Positions 22,933 through 32,400 of a DNA stretch of 49,864 nucleotides are shown here, piece after piece. Origin of the DNA: Pseudoalteromonas denitrificans DSM 6059 (GTDB taxonomy: Bacteria; Pseudomonadota; Gammaproteobacteria; Enterobacterales; Alteromonadaceae). The stretch is taken from the NCBI RefSeq assembly GCF_900112265.1, contig NZ_FOLO01000042.1, forward strand, positions 1-49,864, read 5' to 3'. Made by a program: the position numbers and the translations under genes. A model generated the notes under the pieces. The model worked only from the letters and a program-made list of their open reading frames with translations. It made no database searches and was not told the DNA's origin. Positions within the stretch are counted from its first letter, which is position 1, and each line of letters begins with the position of its first letter.

Positions 22933-24749
22933 GAAATGTGCAAAGAAAAAAAATAAAATCTAATTTTCATCGTGGTCGATTTATTATCGTCTGTTTTTGC
23001 ATATCAGCAGTTTTTATTGGTTTAGCTGCTCGGGCTGCTTATATTCAGATTATTAAACCTGATTTGGCAATAAATGAAAGTAATAAAAGAACTTTAAGAG
23101 TAAAAAAATTACATGTTCAAAGGGGCATGATATTTGACCGTTCAGGTAAAGAGCTGGCTGTAAGTGTCCCTGTCGTAAGCGTATATGTTGATCCTAAAGC
23201 CTTAAATGAAGGTTTGGTTGCAAAAGTATTAAAGCAAGCTAAAAAGCAAGGTGAAAATGCGAAGCTACTGGCAAAAAATGAATTGTTATTAGCGAAACGA
23301 GTGAAAGAGCATTATCAGCAAGATATTCGTTGGCAAGAGTTAGCGGATGTATTAAGAGTTAAACAAAATAAAATTGATCGGCGCTTGGTTGGCGATCCAA
23401 CAAAACGTTTTATTTATTTACAACGTCAAATTACCCCAGCAGTTGCAGACTATATTAAACGCTTAAAATTACCCGGGATTTATTTAATAGATGAATCGAA
23501 AAGATACTATCCTGCGGGAGAAGTAACAGCGCATGTATTAGGTTTTACCGATATTGATGGTAAAGGCATTGAGGGCATGGAAAAGTTATTTAATAAAGCT
23601 TTAACTGGAACTGATGGGCGAAGAACTTATCGCAAAGATGCCCAGGGTCGAGAAGTTGAAATTTTAGATGAAAGAGAGCGAGTAGAGCCCGAATCAATTA
23701 ATTTAAGTATAGATCAACGCATTCAAGCCATTGCTTATAAAGCTTTAAAGTCGGCTGTTTTATCTTATAAAGCGACATCCGGTTCAGCTATGGTTGTAGA
23801 TGTTAAAACGGGTGAGATACTCGCTATGGTTAATAGTCCTTCGTTCAATCCAAATAATTTATCTAATGCAATGCCGCACAAGCGTAGAAACCGTGCTATT
23901 ACCGATTTATTTGAACCCGGATCAACGGTTAAGCCGTTAGCCATTTTAGCTGGATTAGAATATGGCACAATTAACGACAATGAAATAGTAAATACGAGCC
24001 CAGGCTATATGAGAATGGGTGGCAGTATGGTCAGAGACCCACGTAATAATGGCAAGATGACATTAAGACAAATAATCCAAAAATCAAGTAATATGGGCGT
24101 TGCCAAAATTACAAAAGAAGTACCTAAAGATTTTGTTGTTGGTTTATATGAAAAAGTAGGATTTGGTGAAGATACTGGTACTAATATGATAGGTGAAACC
24201 AGTGGTTTATTTACTCCTAGGCGCCGCTGGTCGGACTTTGAAATTGCAACTTTATCTTTTGGTTATGCCCTTGCTATTAGTACCGCGCAATTAGCGCGTT
24301 TTTATGCCACTTTAGGTTCGGGTGGAATATCTCGCCCTTTAACAATTTTAAAGCAAGATGAGCCTATGCATGGTGAACGCATTATGGCGCAAAAAAATGT
24401 ACATGCAGTGCTTGAAATGATGGAAAGTGTCTTTGAAAAAGGTGGTACTGCTCCGAATGTTAAATTAGATGGTTACCGTGTTGCAGCTAAAACAGGAACG
24501 TCAAAAAAAGCCATTGCAGGTGGCTATGGTGATGAATATGTCAACTATTTTGCAGGTGTAGGCCCAGTATCTGATCCGCGTTTATCTATTGTTGTTATGG
24601 TAAATGAGCCTAGTGGCGATGAATATTACGGTGCTACAACAACTGGACCTGCATTTTCAGAAATTATGTCTGGCGCATTACGTATTTTAAATGTTGCTCC
24701 TGATTTAAATACAGTGGCGATGACTAAAATAGGAGCTGATCATGGTTGA
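22929..24749 (+). CDS. ftsI: Septal peptidoglycan transpeptidase FtsI (PBP3)
   Basis: This class B penicillin-binding protein cross-links septal peptidoglycan together with FtsW. It has a short cytoplasmic tail, a transmembrane helix at about residues 17-37, and a pedestal domain containing RGMIFDRSGKELAVSVPV. The transpeptidase domain carries STVK (about S331) in FEPGSTVKPL, SSN in IQKSSNMGV and KTGT in VAAKTGTSKK. The length of 606 residues is normal. The ATG overlaps the ftsL stop (ATGA), and the 3' end overlaps murE by 8 nt, indicating translational coupling. Confidence 0.96.
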   Translation: MRNVQRKKIKSNFHRGRFIIVCFCISAVFIGLAARAAYIQIIKPDLAINESNKRTLRVKKLHVQRGMIFDRSGKELAVSVPVVSVYVDPKALNEGLVAKVLKQAKKQGENAKLLAKNELLLAKRVKEHYQQDIRWQELADVLRVKQNKIDRRLVGDPTKRFIYLQRQITPAVADYIKRLKLPGIYLIDESKRYYPAGEVTAHVLGFTDIDGKGIEGMEKLFNKALTGTDGRRTYRKDAQGREVEILDERERVEPESINLSIDQRIQAIAYKALKSAVLSYKATSGSAMVVDVKTGEILAMVNSPSFNPNNLSNAMPHKRRNRAITDLFEPGSTVKPLAILAGLEYGTINDNEIVNTSPGYMRMGGSMVRDPRNNGKMTLRQIIQKSSNMGVAKITKEVPKDFVVGLYEKVGFGEDTGTNMIGETSGLFTPRRRWSDFEIATLSFGYALAISTAQLARFYATLGSGGISRPLTILKQDEPMHGERIMAQKNVHAVLEMMESVFEKGGTAPNVKLDGYRVAAKTGTSKKAIAGGYGDEYVNYFAGVGPVSDPRLSIVVMVNEPSGDEYYGATTTGPAFSEIMSGALRILNVAPDLNTVAMTKIGADHG

Positions 24750-26229
24750 TATTAAAACTAGTTTGGCTGAAATAGGGGTGGTTTCACCTTCAATCACTGT
24801 AAATGATTTGGTTTTAGATAGTAGGCTTGTTAATTCTGGTGATGTTTTTATTGCAATTAAAGGTTTTGAGCTTGATGGTGGAAAATTTATAGCATCAGCG
24901 CTGAATAAAGGTGCAGTATTAGTATTAGCCGACAGTGAGTGTTTAATTGATAAAAATATTAATCATTTATCTAAAATTATTAAAATAAATAAGCTTAATC
25001 AAAAACTAGCTAAATTAAGTGCACATTTTTATGGTAAACCAAGTGAGCAACTACAGCTTATTGGTGTAACAGGTACTAACGGTAAATCGACCATTACAAG
25101 CATGATTGCTAGCTTAGTTTCTTCCTGTGAAATTAAGTCGGCGGTCATAGGTACTTTAGGCTGGGGCCAACCTGATGCTTTAACTCCCTTGGATAATACC
25201 ACGCCTTCTACAATTGCATTACAGCAAATGTTATCAAATTTAAAGCAAAAAAATACTGATTTGGTTGCGATGGAGGTTTCCTCTCATGGGTTGACTCAAG
25301 GTCGTGTTGATGAATGTAAATTTAAAGCAGCGGTTTTTAGTAATCTATCTCGAGATCACTTAGATTATCATGGTGATATGGCGCAATATGCCAATGCAAA
25401 ATTACAATTATTTACTGAACATTCTCCCGTTTTAAATGTCTTTAATTTAGATGATCCAATCACAACGCAGTGGCTTAATAAATATGATTTTAAAAATAGA
25501 ATCTTATTTGGTTATGGACAGAATGCCTTAACTAATAATAAGTATGTTTTATTTAACTCAGTAGAGTGTACAAGTGAAGGAGTTAAAGCAAAATTTATCA
25601 CTAGTTGGGATCAAGGTAATTTAGGTTATGAAATTAACTGTCCTATTTTTGGGGAGTTTAATTTATATAATTTGGCCGCCGCACTCTCTGTCGTTTTAGG
25701 GTTAGGTTATCCTATAAAACAAGTGTTTGAGGCTGCTAATCACTTAGAACCAATTGCAGGTCGGATGCAGCCATTCTATAGCCTACATAATAAACCGACT
25801 TGCATCGTTGACTACGCTCATACGCCTGAAGCATTGGCTTTGGCATTAAAGGCTTTGCAGAGCCATGTTCCAGGTGGCATTACATGTGTTTTTGGTTGTG
25901 GGGGAGACAGAGACAAAGGTAAACGTGCTTTAATGGCAAAGGCGGCACAGCGGTATGCTAATAAAATTATTGTAACAAGTGATAATCCCAGAACAGAAAA
26001 TCCAGATGATATTATTTCTGATGTTTTAAAAGGTTTTACAGATCAAAAAAATGTACAAGTTGAAGTTGAACGTGCAAAAGCAATTGCTTTGGCTATTTCA
26101 CAAGCAACACAAAATGAAGTGGTTTTGATAGCAGGCAAAGGTCATGAAGACTATCAAATCATAGGTGATAAAATAATAAACTTTTGCGATAGAGCTTGGG
26201 TTAAACAGCTGTTAGAAGGTGGTTGCTGA
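24742..26229 (+). CDS. murE: UDP-MurNAc-tripeptide synthetase MurE (meso-DAP adding)
   Basis: MurE adds the third amino acid to UDP-MurNAc-L-Ala-D-Glu. The ATP loop is GVTGTNGKSTITSM. A carbamylated lysine region and VMEVSSHGL-type motif (VAMEVSSHGLTQGRVD) follow, then NLSRDHLDYHGDM. The motif SDNPRTENP contains the DNPR signature that selects meso-diaminopimelate, as expected for a Gram-negative. It is 495 residues long with domain order Mur N-terminal, central and C-terminal. The start overlaps ftsI, and the stop overlaps murF (TGATG). Confidence 0.96.
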   Translation: MVDIKTSLAEIGVVSPSITVNDLVLDSRLVNSGDVFIAIKGFELDGGKFIASALNKGAVLVLADSECLIDKNINHLSKIIKINKLNQKLAKLSAHFYGKPSEQLQLIGVTGTNGKSTITSMIASLVSSCEIKSAVIGTLGWGQPDALTPLDNTTPSTIALQQMLSNLKQKNTDLVAMEVSSHGLTQGRVDECKFKAAVFSNLSRDHLDYHGDMAQYANAKLQLFTEHSPVLNVFNLDDPITTQWLNKYDFKNRILFGYGQNALTNNKYVLFNSVECTSEGVKAKFITSWDQGNLGYEINCPIFGEFNLYNLAAALSVVLGLGYPIKQVFEAANHLEPIAGRMQPFYSLHNKPTCIVDYAHTPEALALALKALQSHVPGGITCVFGCGGDRDKGKRALMAKAAQRYANKIIVTSDNPRTENPDDIISDVLKGFTDQKNVQVEVERAKAIALAISQATQNEVVLIAGKGHEDYQIIGDKIINFCDRAWVKQLLEGGC

Positions 26230-27701
26230 TGATCCCAATGGATTTAAATTGGATAGCAAAAGTCTTAGGGGTAAAAATAACCCCTAAAGAAATAAATATA
26301 ATAAATATAATAAATAAAGCGGTCACTAATATAAATACTGATACGCGCACTATCACTTCAAATGAGGTGTTTTTGGCGTTGAAAGGTCCTAACTTTGATG
26401 GTCATAAGTTTGTTCATCAAGCCATAAATCAAGGTGCCGTTGCTGTCATTGTTGAAAAAGATGTTTTAGCTGAGTTAGATGAAACACAAGTAGTGCAATT
26501 TATCGTTGATAATACACAAACAGCATTAGGTTTACTTGCTAGTGCTGTAAAAGATGAGGTCTCTCCGAAAACAATTGCAATTACAGGCAGCGTTGGTAAA
26601 ACGACAGTTAAAGAAATGACGGCGTCAATTTTAGGTTTAAATGCCAAGGTTTTATCTACCAAAGGTAATTTTAATAACGAAATTGGAGTGCCATTAACCT
26701 TATTGCGTTTAGAGCAAGATGATGAATATGCAGTTATTGAATTAGGCGCAAATCATTTAAATGAAATTGCATACACCTGTAATTTAGTGAAGCCAGATGT
26801 TGCCACTATTTGTAATGTTGCTGCAGCGCATTTAGAAGGTTTTGGTGATATTGATGGTGTTGCTACAGCTAAAGGCGAAATATTTAGCGGTTTAGATGCA
26901 TCAGGTATTGCAGTGCTGAATTATGATAGTGAGTATCATGATTTTTGGTTTAATACCTTAAATACTAACAAGGTTTTACGATTCTCAACACTTTCCAAAA
27001 AAGATGTATGGGCTGAAAATATCACTTTTGATCATTTCGGACGTGCAAAATTCACTTTATGTAGTAAAAATGAAACCTCTTTGGTGCAATTAAAACTCCC
27101 AGGTAAACATAATATAAAAAATGCATTAACCGCATCGGCTTTAACTTTAGCTTTAAATATCCCTTTGGAGCAAATAGCAACAGGATTATCCCAAATACAA
27201 GAAGTAAAAGGTCGTGTTAATTTAATAGAATTAACGGATGTTATTACAATTATTGATGATAGTTATAATGCAAATGTGCAATCTGTTAAAGCCGGAATCG
27301 ATTTACTGAAACAAATTGATGGTTACAAAGTACTGGCTTTGGGAGATATGGGAGAACTTGGAGAGAATGAGCTGCAATATCATGAAGAAGTAGGCCGATA
27401 CGCACAATCTCAAGGGATCAATTTATTTTATACTTTAGGCGCATTAAGTGAAGTTGCTTGTAATGCATTTAATAAAAATAATCCCTTACATCAAAAATCA
27501 AGGCATTTTACACAAAGAACAGAGCTTTTGACTCAAATAAGTCGTGATCTTTGCGATTATCAAAAAGACAGCAATGAAAAAATTACAATTTTAGTAAAAG
27601 GGTCGCGAAGTGCGGCTATGGAATTATTAGTGCAAGATATTATCAAAAATAAAGCATCCTTAGCTCTTCAAAATAATAATGCAGGGGATTTGTTATGTTA
27701 G
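26229..27701 (+). CDS. murF: UDP-MurNAc-tripeptide--D-alanyl-D-alanine ligase MurF
   Basis: MurF attaches D-Ala-D-Ala to complete the UDP-MurNAc pentapeptide. The ATP-binding loop is ITGSVGKTTVKEM, followed by KGNFNNEIGVPLTLL and VIELGANHLNEIAYT, all family motifs; the C-terminal domain has IDDSYNANVQSVKAGID and LALGDMGELGE. I chose ATG 26229, which overlaps the murE stop and lies 6 nt after AGGTGG. An in-frame TTG at 26223 and ATG at 26238 are alternatives. It overlaps mraY by 7 nt. Confidence 0.95.
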   Translation: MIPMDLNWIAKVLGVKITPKEINIINIINKAVTNINTDTRTITSNEVFLALKGPNFDGHKFVHQAINQGAVAVIVEKDVLAELDETQVVQFIVDNTQTALGLLASAVKDEVSPKTIAITGSVGKTTVKEMTASILGLNAKVLSTKGNFNNEIGVPLTLLRLEQDDEYAVIELGANHLNEIAYTCNLVKPDVATICNVAAAHLEGFGDIDGVATAKGEIFSGLDASGIAVLNYDSEYHDFWFNTLNTNKVLRFSTLSKKDVWAENITFDHFGRAKFTLCSKNETSLVQLKLPGKHNIKNALTASALTLALNIPLEQIATGLSQIQEVKGRVNLIELTDVITIIDDSYNANVQSVKAGIDLLKQIDGYKVLALGDMGELGENELQYHEEVGRYAQSQGINLFYTLGALSEVACNAFNKNNPLHQKSRHFTQRTELLTQISRDLCDYQKDSNEKITILVKGSRSAAMELLVQDIIKNKASLALQNNNAGDLLC

Positions 27702-28777
27702 TTTGGCTAGCCGAATACCTGACACAGTATCATACAGGTTTTAATGTTTTTTCTTATCTAACATTTAGGTCAATATTAGGCATATTTACTGCGCTATTTA
27801 TTTCTTTGTACTTCGGACCTAAGTTAATTAAAGCTCTACAACGTATGCAGATAGGACAGACTGTACGCGATGATGGCCCTGAATCTCACTTAGCTAAATC
27901 AGGGACTCCCACTATGGGCGGGTTATTAATTTTAGCTTCTATATTTTCAAGTACTTTACTGTGGGCTGATTTAAGTAATAAATATGTTTGGGTGACTTTA
28001 TTTGTTATTGGTTCTTTAGGTGCAGTAGGGTTTGTTGATGATTACCGTAAAGTGATTCGTAAAGATAGTAATGGGTTAATTGCACGTTGGAAGTATTTTT
28101 GGCAGTCAGTGATAGCCTTGATCACCGCAAGCTTTTTATTTTTTACTCAGCAACTAGATGCAGAAACTGCACTATTACTACCATTTTTCAAAGAAGTTAT
28201 GCCACAACTTGGGATCTTTTTTATTGTGATGAGCTACTTTGTGATCGTAGGTACTTCAAATGCGGTTAATTTGACCGATGGCTTAGATGGTTTGGCAATC
28301 GTTCCAACAATATTGGTCGCTGCTGCTTTTGCATTTATTGCATACGTTACAGGTAATGTAAATTTTGCCAGTTATTTGAATATTCCGCACCTCCCATTAG
28401 CCAGTGAATTGGTCATAGTATGTACTGCTATTGTGGGGGCCGGACTGGGTTTCTTATGGTTCAATACTTATCCTGCACAAATCTTTATGGGAGATGTGGG
28501 TTCTCTTGCTTTAGGTGGTGCTTTGGGCATTATTGCAATTCTCGTACGCCAAGAATTAGTTTTAGTGATAATGGGTGGTGTATTTGTGATGGAAGCACTT
28601 TCTGTGATTTTACAGGTTGGTTCCTACAAGTTACGCGGCCAGAGAATTTTTAGAATGGCCCCAATACATCATCATTATGAATTAAAAGGTTGGCCAGAGC
28701 CTAGGGTAATCGTGCGTTTTTGGATTATTTCTGTGGTATTGGTTTTAGCCGGATTAGCAACGTTGAAGATCAGATAA
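27695..28777 (+). CDS. mraY: Phospho-MurNAc-pentapeptide translocase MraY
   Basis: This integral membrane enzyme transfers phospho-MurNAc-pentapeptide to undecaprenyl phosphate to form lipid I. At 360 residues with about ten hydrophobic segments it matches E. coli MraY in length. Catalytic motifs include VGFVDDYRKV (the DD pair), SNAVNLTDGLDGLA and FMGDVGSLALGG. MAPIHHHYELKGWPE is the conserved histidine-rich loop. It starts inside the end of murF and is immediately followed by murD with no gap. Confidence 0.97.
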   Translation: MLVWLAEYLTQYHTGFNVFSYLTFRSILGIFTALFISLYFGPKLIKALQRMQIGQTVRDDGPESHLAKSGTPTMGGLLILASIFSSTLLWADLSNKYVWVTLFVIGSLGAVGFVDDYRKVIRKDSNGLIARWKYFWQSVIALITASFLFFTQQLDAETALLLPFFKEVMPQLGIFFIVMSYFVIVGTSNAVNLTDGLDGLAIVPTILVAAAFAFIAYVTGNVNFASYLNIPHLPLASELVIVCTAIVGAGLGFLWFNTYPAQIFMGDVGSLALGGALGIIAILVRQELVLVIMGGVFVMEALSVILQVGSYKLRGQRIFRMAPIHHHYELKGWPEPRVIVRFWIISVVLVLAGLATLKIR

Positions 28778-30127
28778 ATGACTTATTTAGCGCAGTTGAA
28801 AAATAAAAATATTATTGTACTTGGGCTGGGGATTTCTGGCTTAAGTACAGTACGTTTTTTACTGCAAAATGATATTAAGCCAAAAGTAGTGGATAGTCGT
28901 CTAAATGCACCTGGTAAAGATTGGCTGCAAATGAATGCGCCGGAACTTGAGGTTTATTTTGGTCAATTGTCACATGCGGATTTATCACAAGCCGATATAA
29001 TCATTATTAGCCCCGGTATTGCATTAGCAGAACAAGAAGTCGCGTTTGCAATTTCAGAGGGTACTGATGTTATTGGTGATATTGAGTTATTTGCACGTAT
29101 TAATGATAAACCTGTTATTGCTGTTACAGGATCTAATGGCAAATCAAGTGTTGTTACCTTAGCGGCTCAAGTATTAGAAAAAGCAGGTTTTAGAACTGGC
29201 TTAGGCGGTAATATTGGCACACCTGTTTTAGACTTGTTAAATCAAAATATAGATGTATTTGTTTTGGAGCTATCAAGTTTTCAGTTGGAAACGACAACAA
29301 GTTTAAAACCTGTTAGTGCAACTATTCTTAATATTTCTGAAGACCACTTAGATCGTTATTTAGGTATGGCAGAATATACACAAGCAAAACATCAAATTTA
29401 CAAAAACTGTCAATATGCTATTTATAATAAAAATGATCTGAAAACTTATCCAAATCAAGTTAAAAACAAGTTAAGTTTTGGTGTGGAAAATGCTGATTTC
29501 TGTTTAACAATACAAGAAAATAAAAGTTATTTTAATGCAATTGACAAGCCTATGTTTGATACCTCAAATTTACTGGTAGAAGGTAAACATAATCAACTTA
29601 ACGCATTAGCTGTAATAGCGCTATTGGCACCTTGGAAATTAAGTATTGATATATTCAAAACTGTTTTTAATAACTTCAAAGGTTTAGAACATAGATGTCA
29701 GTTAGTAACCACTATTGCTGATGTTAAATATTTTAATGACTCGAAAGCAACAAATGTAGGTGCCTGCATCGCATCAATTAAAAGCTTAGCTGAAACAGTG
29801 ACTGCAAAGGTTGGCAAAAATATTATTTTAATTGCAGGCGGTGATGCTAAGGGAGCTGATCTTTCAGTTTTAAAATCAGATTTAGAACAATATGTTAAAC
29901 AGTTAATTTGTTTAGGAAAAGATGCTAGAAAAATATCGCTTCTATTCAATCATTCAAATGAAGTTGAAACTATGGAGCAAGCAGTTGAACTTGCACATAA
30001 GCATGCATTGCCAGGAGATATCGTTTTACTCGCACCAGCCTGCTCTAGCTTAGATATGTATGCAAATTTCATGGCCCGAGGAAATGATTTTACTCAGTTA
30101 ATATTAAATAAAAAGGCCTGTTTATGA
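28778..30127 (+). CDS. murD: UDP-MurNAc-L-alanine--D-glutamate ligase MurD
   Basis: MurD adds D-glutamate to UDP-MurNAc-L-Ala in the cytoplasm. The N-terminal Rossmann loop is VLGLGISGLSTVRFLL, the ATP loop VTGSNGKSSVVTL, the central motif VLELSSFQLETT with NISEDHLDRY, and the C-terminal domain has YFNDSKATNVGA and LLAPACSSLDMYANF. The 449-residue length is normal. The start follows the mraY stop directly, and its stop overlaps ftsW (ATGA). Confidence 0.96.
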   Translation: MTYLAQLKNKNIIVLGLGISGLSTVRFLLQNDIKPKVVDSRLNAPGKDWLQMNAPELEVYFGQLSHADLSQADIIIISPGIALAEQEVAFAISEGTDVIGDIELFARINDKPVIAVTGSNGKSSVVTLAAQVLEKAGFRTGLGGNIGTPVLDLLNQNIDVFVLELSSFQLETTTSLKPVSATILNISEDHLDRYLGMAEYTQAKHQIYKNCQYAIYNKNDLKTYPNQVKNKLSFGVENADFCLTIQENKSYFNAIDKPMFDTSNLLVEGKHNQLNALAVIALLAPWKLSIDIFKTVFNNFKGLEHRCQLVTTIADVKYFNDSKATNVGACIASIKSLAETVTAKVGKNIILIAGGDAKGADLSVLKSDLEQYVKQLICLGKDARKISLLFNHSNEVETMEQAVELAHKHALPGDIVLLAPACSSLDMYANFMARGNDFTQLILNKKACL

Positions 30128-31311
30128 ATTGGCTAGAGAATATAAAAAATAAAGTGTTAGGTCGAGGAGCAGATGGCGCATCTGCTATTTACGATCCCAT
30201 CATTATTTATTGTGTTGTTTTATTAATTGGTGTGGGTTTTGTTATGGTGACAAGTGCATCTATGCCTGTTGGTGAGCGTTTGTTTAATAACCCTTTTCAT
30301 TTCACCATGCGCCATGGTGTTTTTCTATTTTTAAGTTTGTTTTTACTTGCATTTATAACCAGTTTGCCTATGGCTTGGTGGAAGAAGGCTAATCCTTACC
30401 TTTTGTTATTGGGTATTGCATTGCTTGTTATCGTTTTAATAATAGGTCGAGAAGTTAATGGTTCTACTCGTTGGATAGGGTTTGGTCCTTTTAATATTCA
30501 AGTATCTGAAATAGCAAAATTATTTTTCTTTAGTTATTTAGCTGGATATTTAGTGCGAAAACGCACAGAAGTAAAAGAAAATTTTAAAGGTTTTATTAAA
30601 CCTATTGCTGTTTTTGTCGTTTATGCAGGCCTTATTTTAATACAACCAGATTTAGGCACTGTGGTTGTTATGTTTGTAACAACTGTCGGTTTATTGTTTT
30701 TAGCGGGTGCGCAGTTATGGCAATTTTTTATGTTATTGATGGCTGGAGCTGGCTTAATCGGTTTGCTTATTGTTTTTTCACCATATCGCTGGGCTCGAGT
30801 AACTTCTTTTTGGGATCCCTGGGATGATCCATTTGGTAATGGCTATCAGCTTGTTCAATCTCTCATGGCATATGGTCGCGGTAGTTGGTGGGGACAAGGT
30901 TTAGGAAATAGCATACAAAAACAGGAATATCTACCAGAAGCTCATACTGATTTTATATTTTCTGTAATTGCTGAGGAACTTGGTTTTATAGGTGTGATCA
31001 GTATTTTAGCTGTCTTATGTGTATTAGTTTTTCGAGCTTTATTGATAGGAAAAAAAGCCCTTAAAAGTAATAAAGAATATGAAGGATATTTAGCGCTTGC
31101 GATTGGCATTTGGTTTGCTTTTCAAACTATGGTGAACATAGGTGCAAGTGCGGGCATATTGCCAACTAAGGGACTTACTTTACCTTTTATATCTTATGGT
31201 GGTTCGAGTATGTTGATGATGACAATAGCCATAGGTATTTTGGTTAGAATTGATTTTGAAGTGAAAATGGCAACAAGACAAGCAACGTCGGGTGGTCGTA
31301 AAAAACAATGA
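30124..31311 (+). CDS. ftsW: Septal peptidoglycan glycosyltransferase FtsW
   Basis: This SEDS-family polytopic membrane protein of 395 residues, with about ten transmembrane segments, polymerises septal glycan strands with FtsI. SEDS signatures are GSTRWIGFGPFNIQVSEIAKL, IQPDLGTVVVMFV and FWDPWDDPFGNGYQLVQSL. EAHTDFIFSVIAEELGFIG and the late LTLPFISYGGSSMLMM are also present. The long cytoplasmic N-terminus (about 25 residues) is usual for FtsW rather than RodA. It is coupled to both murD and murG by ATGA overlaps. Confidence 0.96.
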   Translation: MNWLENIKNKVLGRGADGASAIYDPIIIYCVVLLIGVGFVMVTSASMPVGERLFNNPFHFTMRHGVFLFLSLFLLAFITSLPMAWWKKANPYLLLLGIALLVIVLIIGREVNGSTRWIGFGPFNIQVSEIAKLFFFSYLAGYLVRKRTEVKENFKGFIKPIAVFVVYAGLILIQPDLGTVVVMFVTTVGLLFLAGAQLWQFFMLLMAGAGLIGLLIVFSPYRWARVTSFWDPWDDPFGNGYQLVQSLMAYGRGSWWGQGLGNSIQKQEYLPEAHTDFIFSVIAEELGFIGVISILAVLCVLVFRALLIGKKALKSNKEYEGYLALAIGIWFAFQTMVNIGASAGILPTKGLTLPFISYGGSSMLMMTIAIGILVRIDFEVKMATRQATSGGRKKQ

Positions 31312-32384
31312 ATAAAAAATATAAAAAGTTAATGATAGTAGCAGGTGGTACTGGTGGTCATATTTTTCCAGGTATCGCTGTTGCGGAATATTTATTGAAA
31401 CAAGGTTGGCAAGTTGTTTGGTTAGGAACCTCTGACCGTATGGAAGCGGATGTTGTGCCTAAACATGGATTAAATATTCGTTTTATTGATGTACAAGGAG
31501 TGCGAGGGAATGGCCTTAAAAGGCTATTAAAAGCACCATTGATGATACTAAAAGCCATTTTTCAGGCAAGGACTGTAATGATACAGGAGCAACCTGATGT
31601 TTTATTAGGTATGGGAGGCTATGTTACTGGGCCTGCTGGTATTGCAGCGAAAACATTGGGTATACCATTACTTGTACATGAGCAAAATGCAGTTGCAGGA
31701 ATGAGTAATAAATTATTAGCTAAATTTTCAAATCAAGTTTTAGCTGCTTTTCCAGGTGCGTTTTCAGATATTAAATATCAAGTTGTTGGTAATCCAGTAC
31801 GTGAGAGTGTTGCAAATATTAAACATGAATTTTCAACTGAATCATGTCGTATTTTAGTTGTGGGTGGCTCTTTAGGTGCAAAAGTATTAAATGATGAATT
31901 ACCCAATGTTTTTTCTCAACTCAATTGTAGTAAAACTGTAGAAGTTTGGCATCAAACTGGAAAAGGCAATTTAGGCGCAGTGAAGGCATCTTATCAAAAA
32001 TTAGAACTTAGCGCTAAAGTGGAACAATTTATTGATGATATAGATACGGCATATGCATGGGCTGATATTGTTATTTGTCGTTCAGGTGCTTTAACTGTAA
32101 GTGAAATTGCAGCAGCTGGAAAAATGGCTTTATTTGTACCATTTCCACATGCTGTAGATGATCATCAAACAGCTAATGCGGCATTTTTAGTTTCAAATCA
32201 GGCCGCATTATTACTTCAACAAAGGGATTTAAATCAACAAAGTTTGATTAAACTTTTAAAACCTTTTGTTGAGCAGCCAGAGTTAATTAAAAAAATGGCC
32301 GGTAAAGCAAAAAGTTATGCACAAATAGATGCAACAGAGCAAGTGGCTAAATATATTGAAAAGCATAGTGATTATGCTGCATAA
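31308..32384 (+). CDS. murG: UDP-GlcNAc:lipid I transferase MurG
   Basis: MurG is a peripheral inner-membrane GT28 glycosyltransferase that converts lipid I to lipid II. The N-terminal glycine loop is AGGTGGHIFPGIAVAE. GMGGYVTGPAGIAA and HEQNAVAGMSNK follow. The C-terminal donor-binding part has VVGGSLGAKVLNDELP and CRSGALTVSEIAAAGKMALFVPFPHAVDDHQTANA. It is 358 residues long, as usual. It overlaps ftsW by ATGA and is followed 16 nt later by murC. Confidence 0.96.
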   Translation: MNKKYKKLMIVAGGTGGHIFPGIAVAEYLLKQGWQVVWLGTSDRMEADVVPKHGLNIRFIDVQGVRGNGLKRLLKAPLMILKAIFQARTVMIQEQPDVLLGMGGYVTGPAGIAAKTLGIPLLVHEQNAVAGMSNKLLAKFSNQVLAAFPGAFSDIKYQVVGNPVRESVANIKHEFSTESCRILVVGGSLGAKVLNDELPNVFSQLNCSKTVEVWHQTGKGNLGAVKASYQKLELSAKVEQFIDDIDTAYAWADIVICRSGALTVSEIAAAGKMALFVPFPHAVDDHQTANAAFLVSNQAALLLQQRDLNQQSLIKLLKPFVEQPELIKKMAGKAKSYAQIDATEQVAKYIEKHSDYAA

Positions 32385-32400
32385 ATTAGAAGAGAAATAA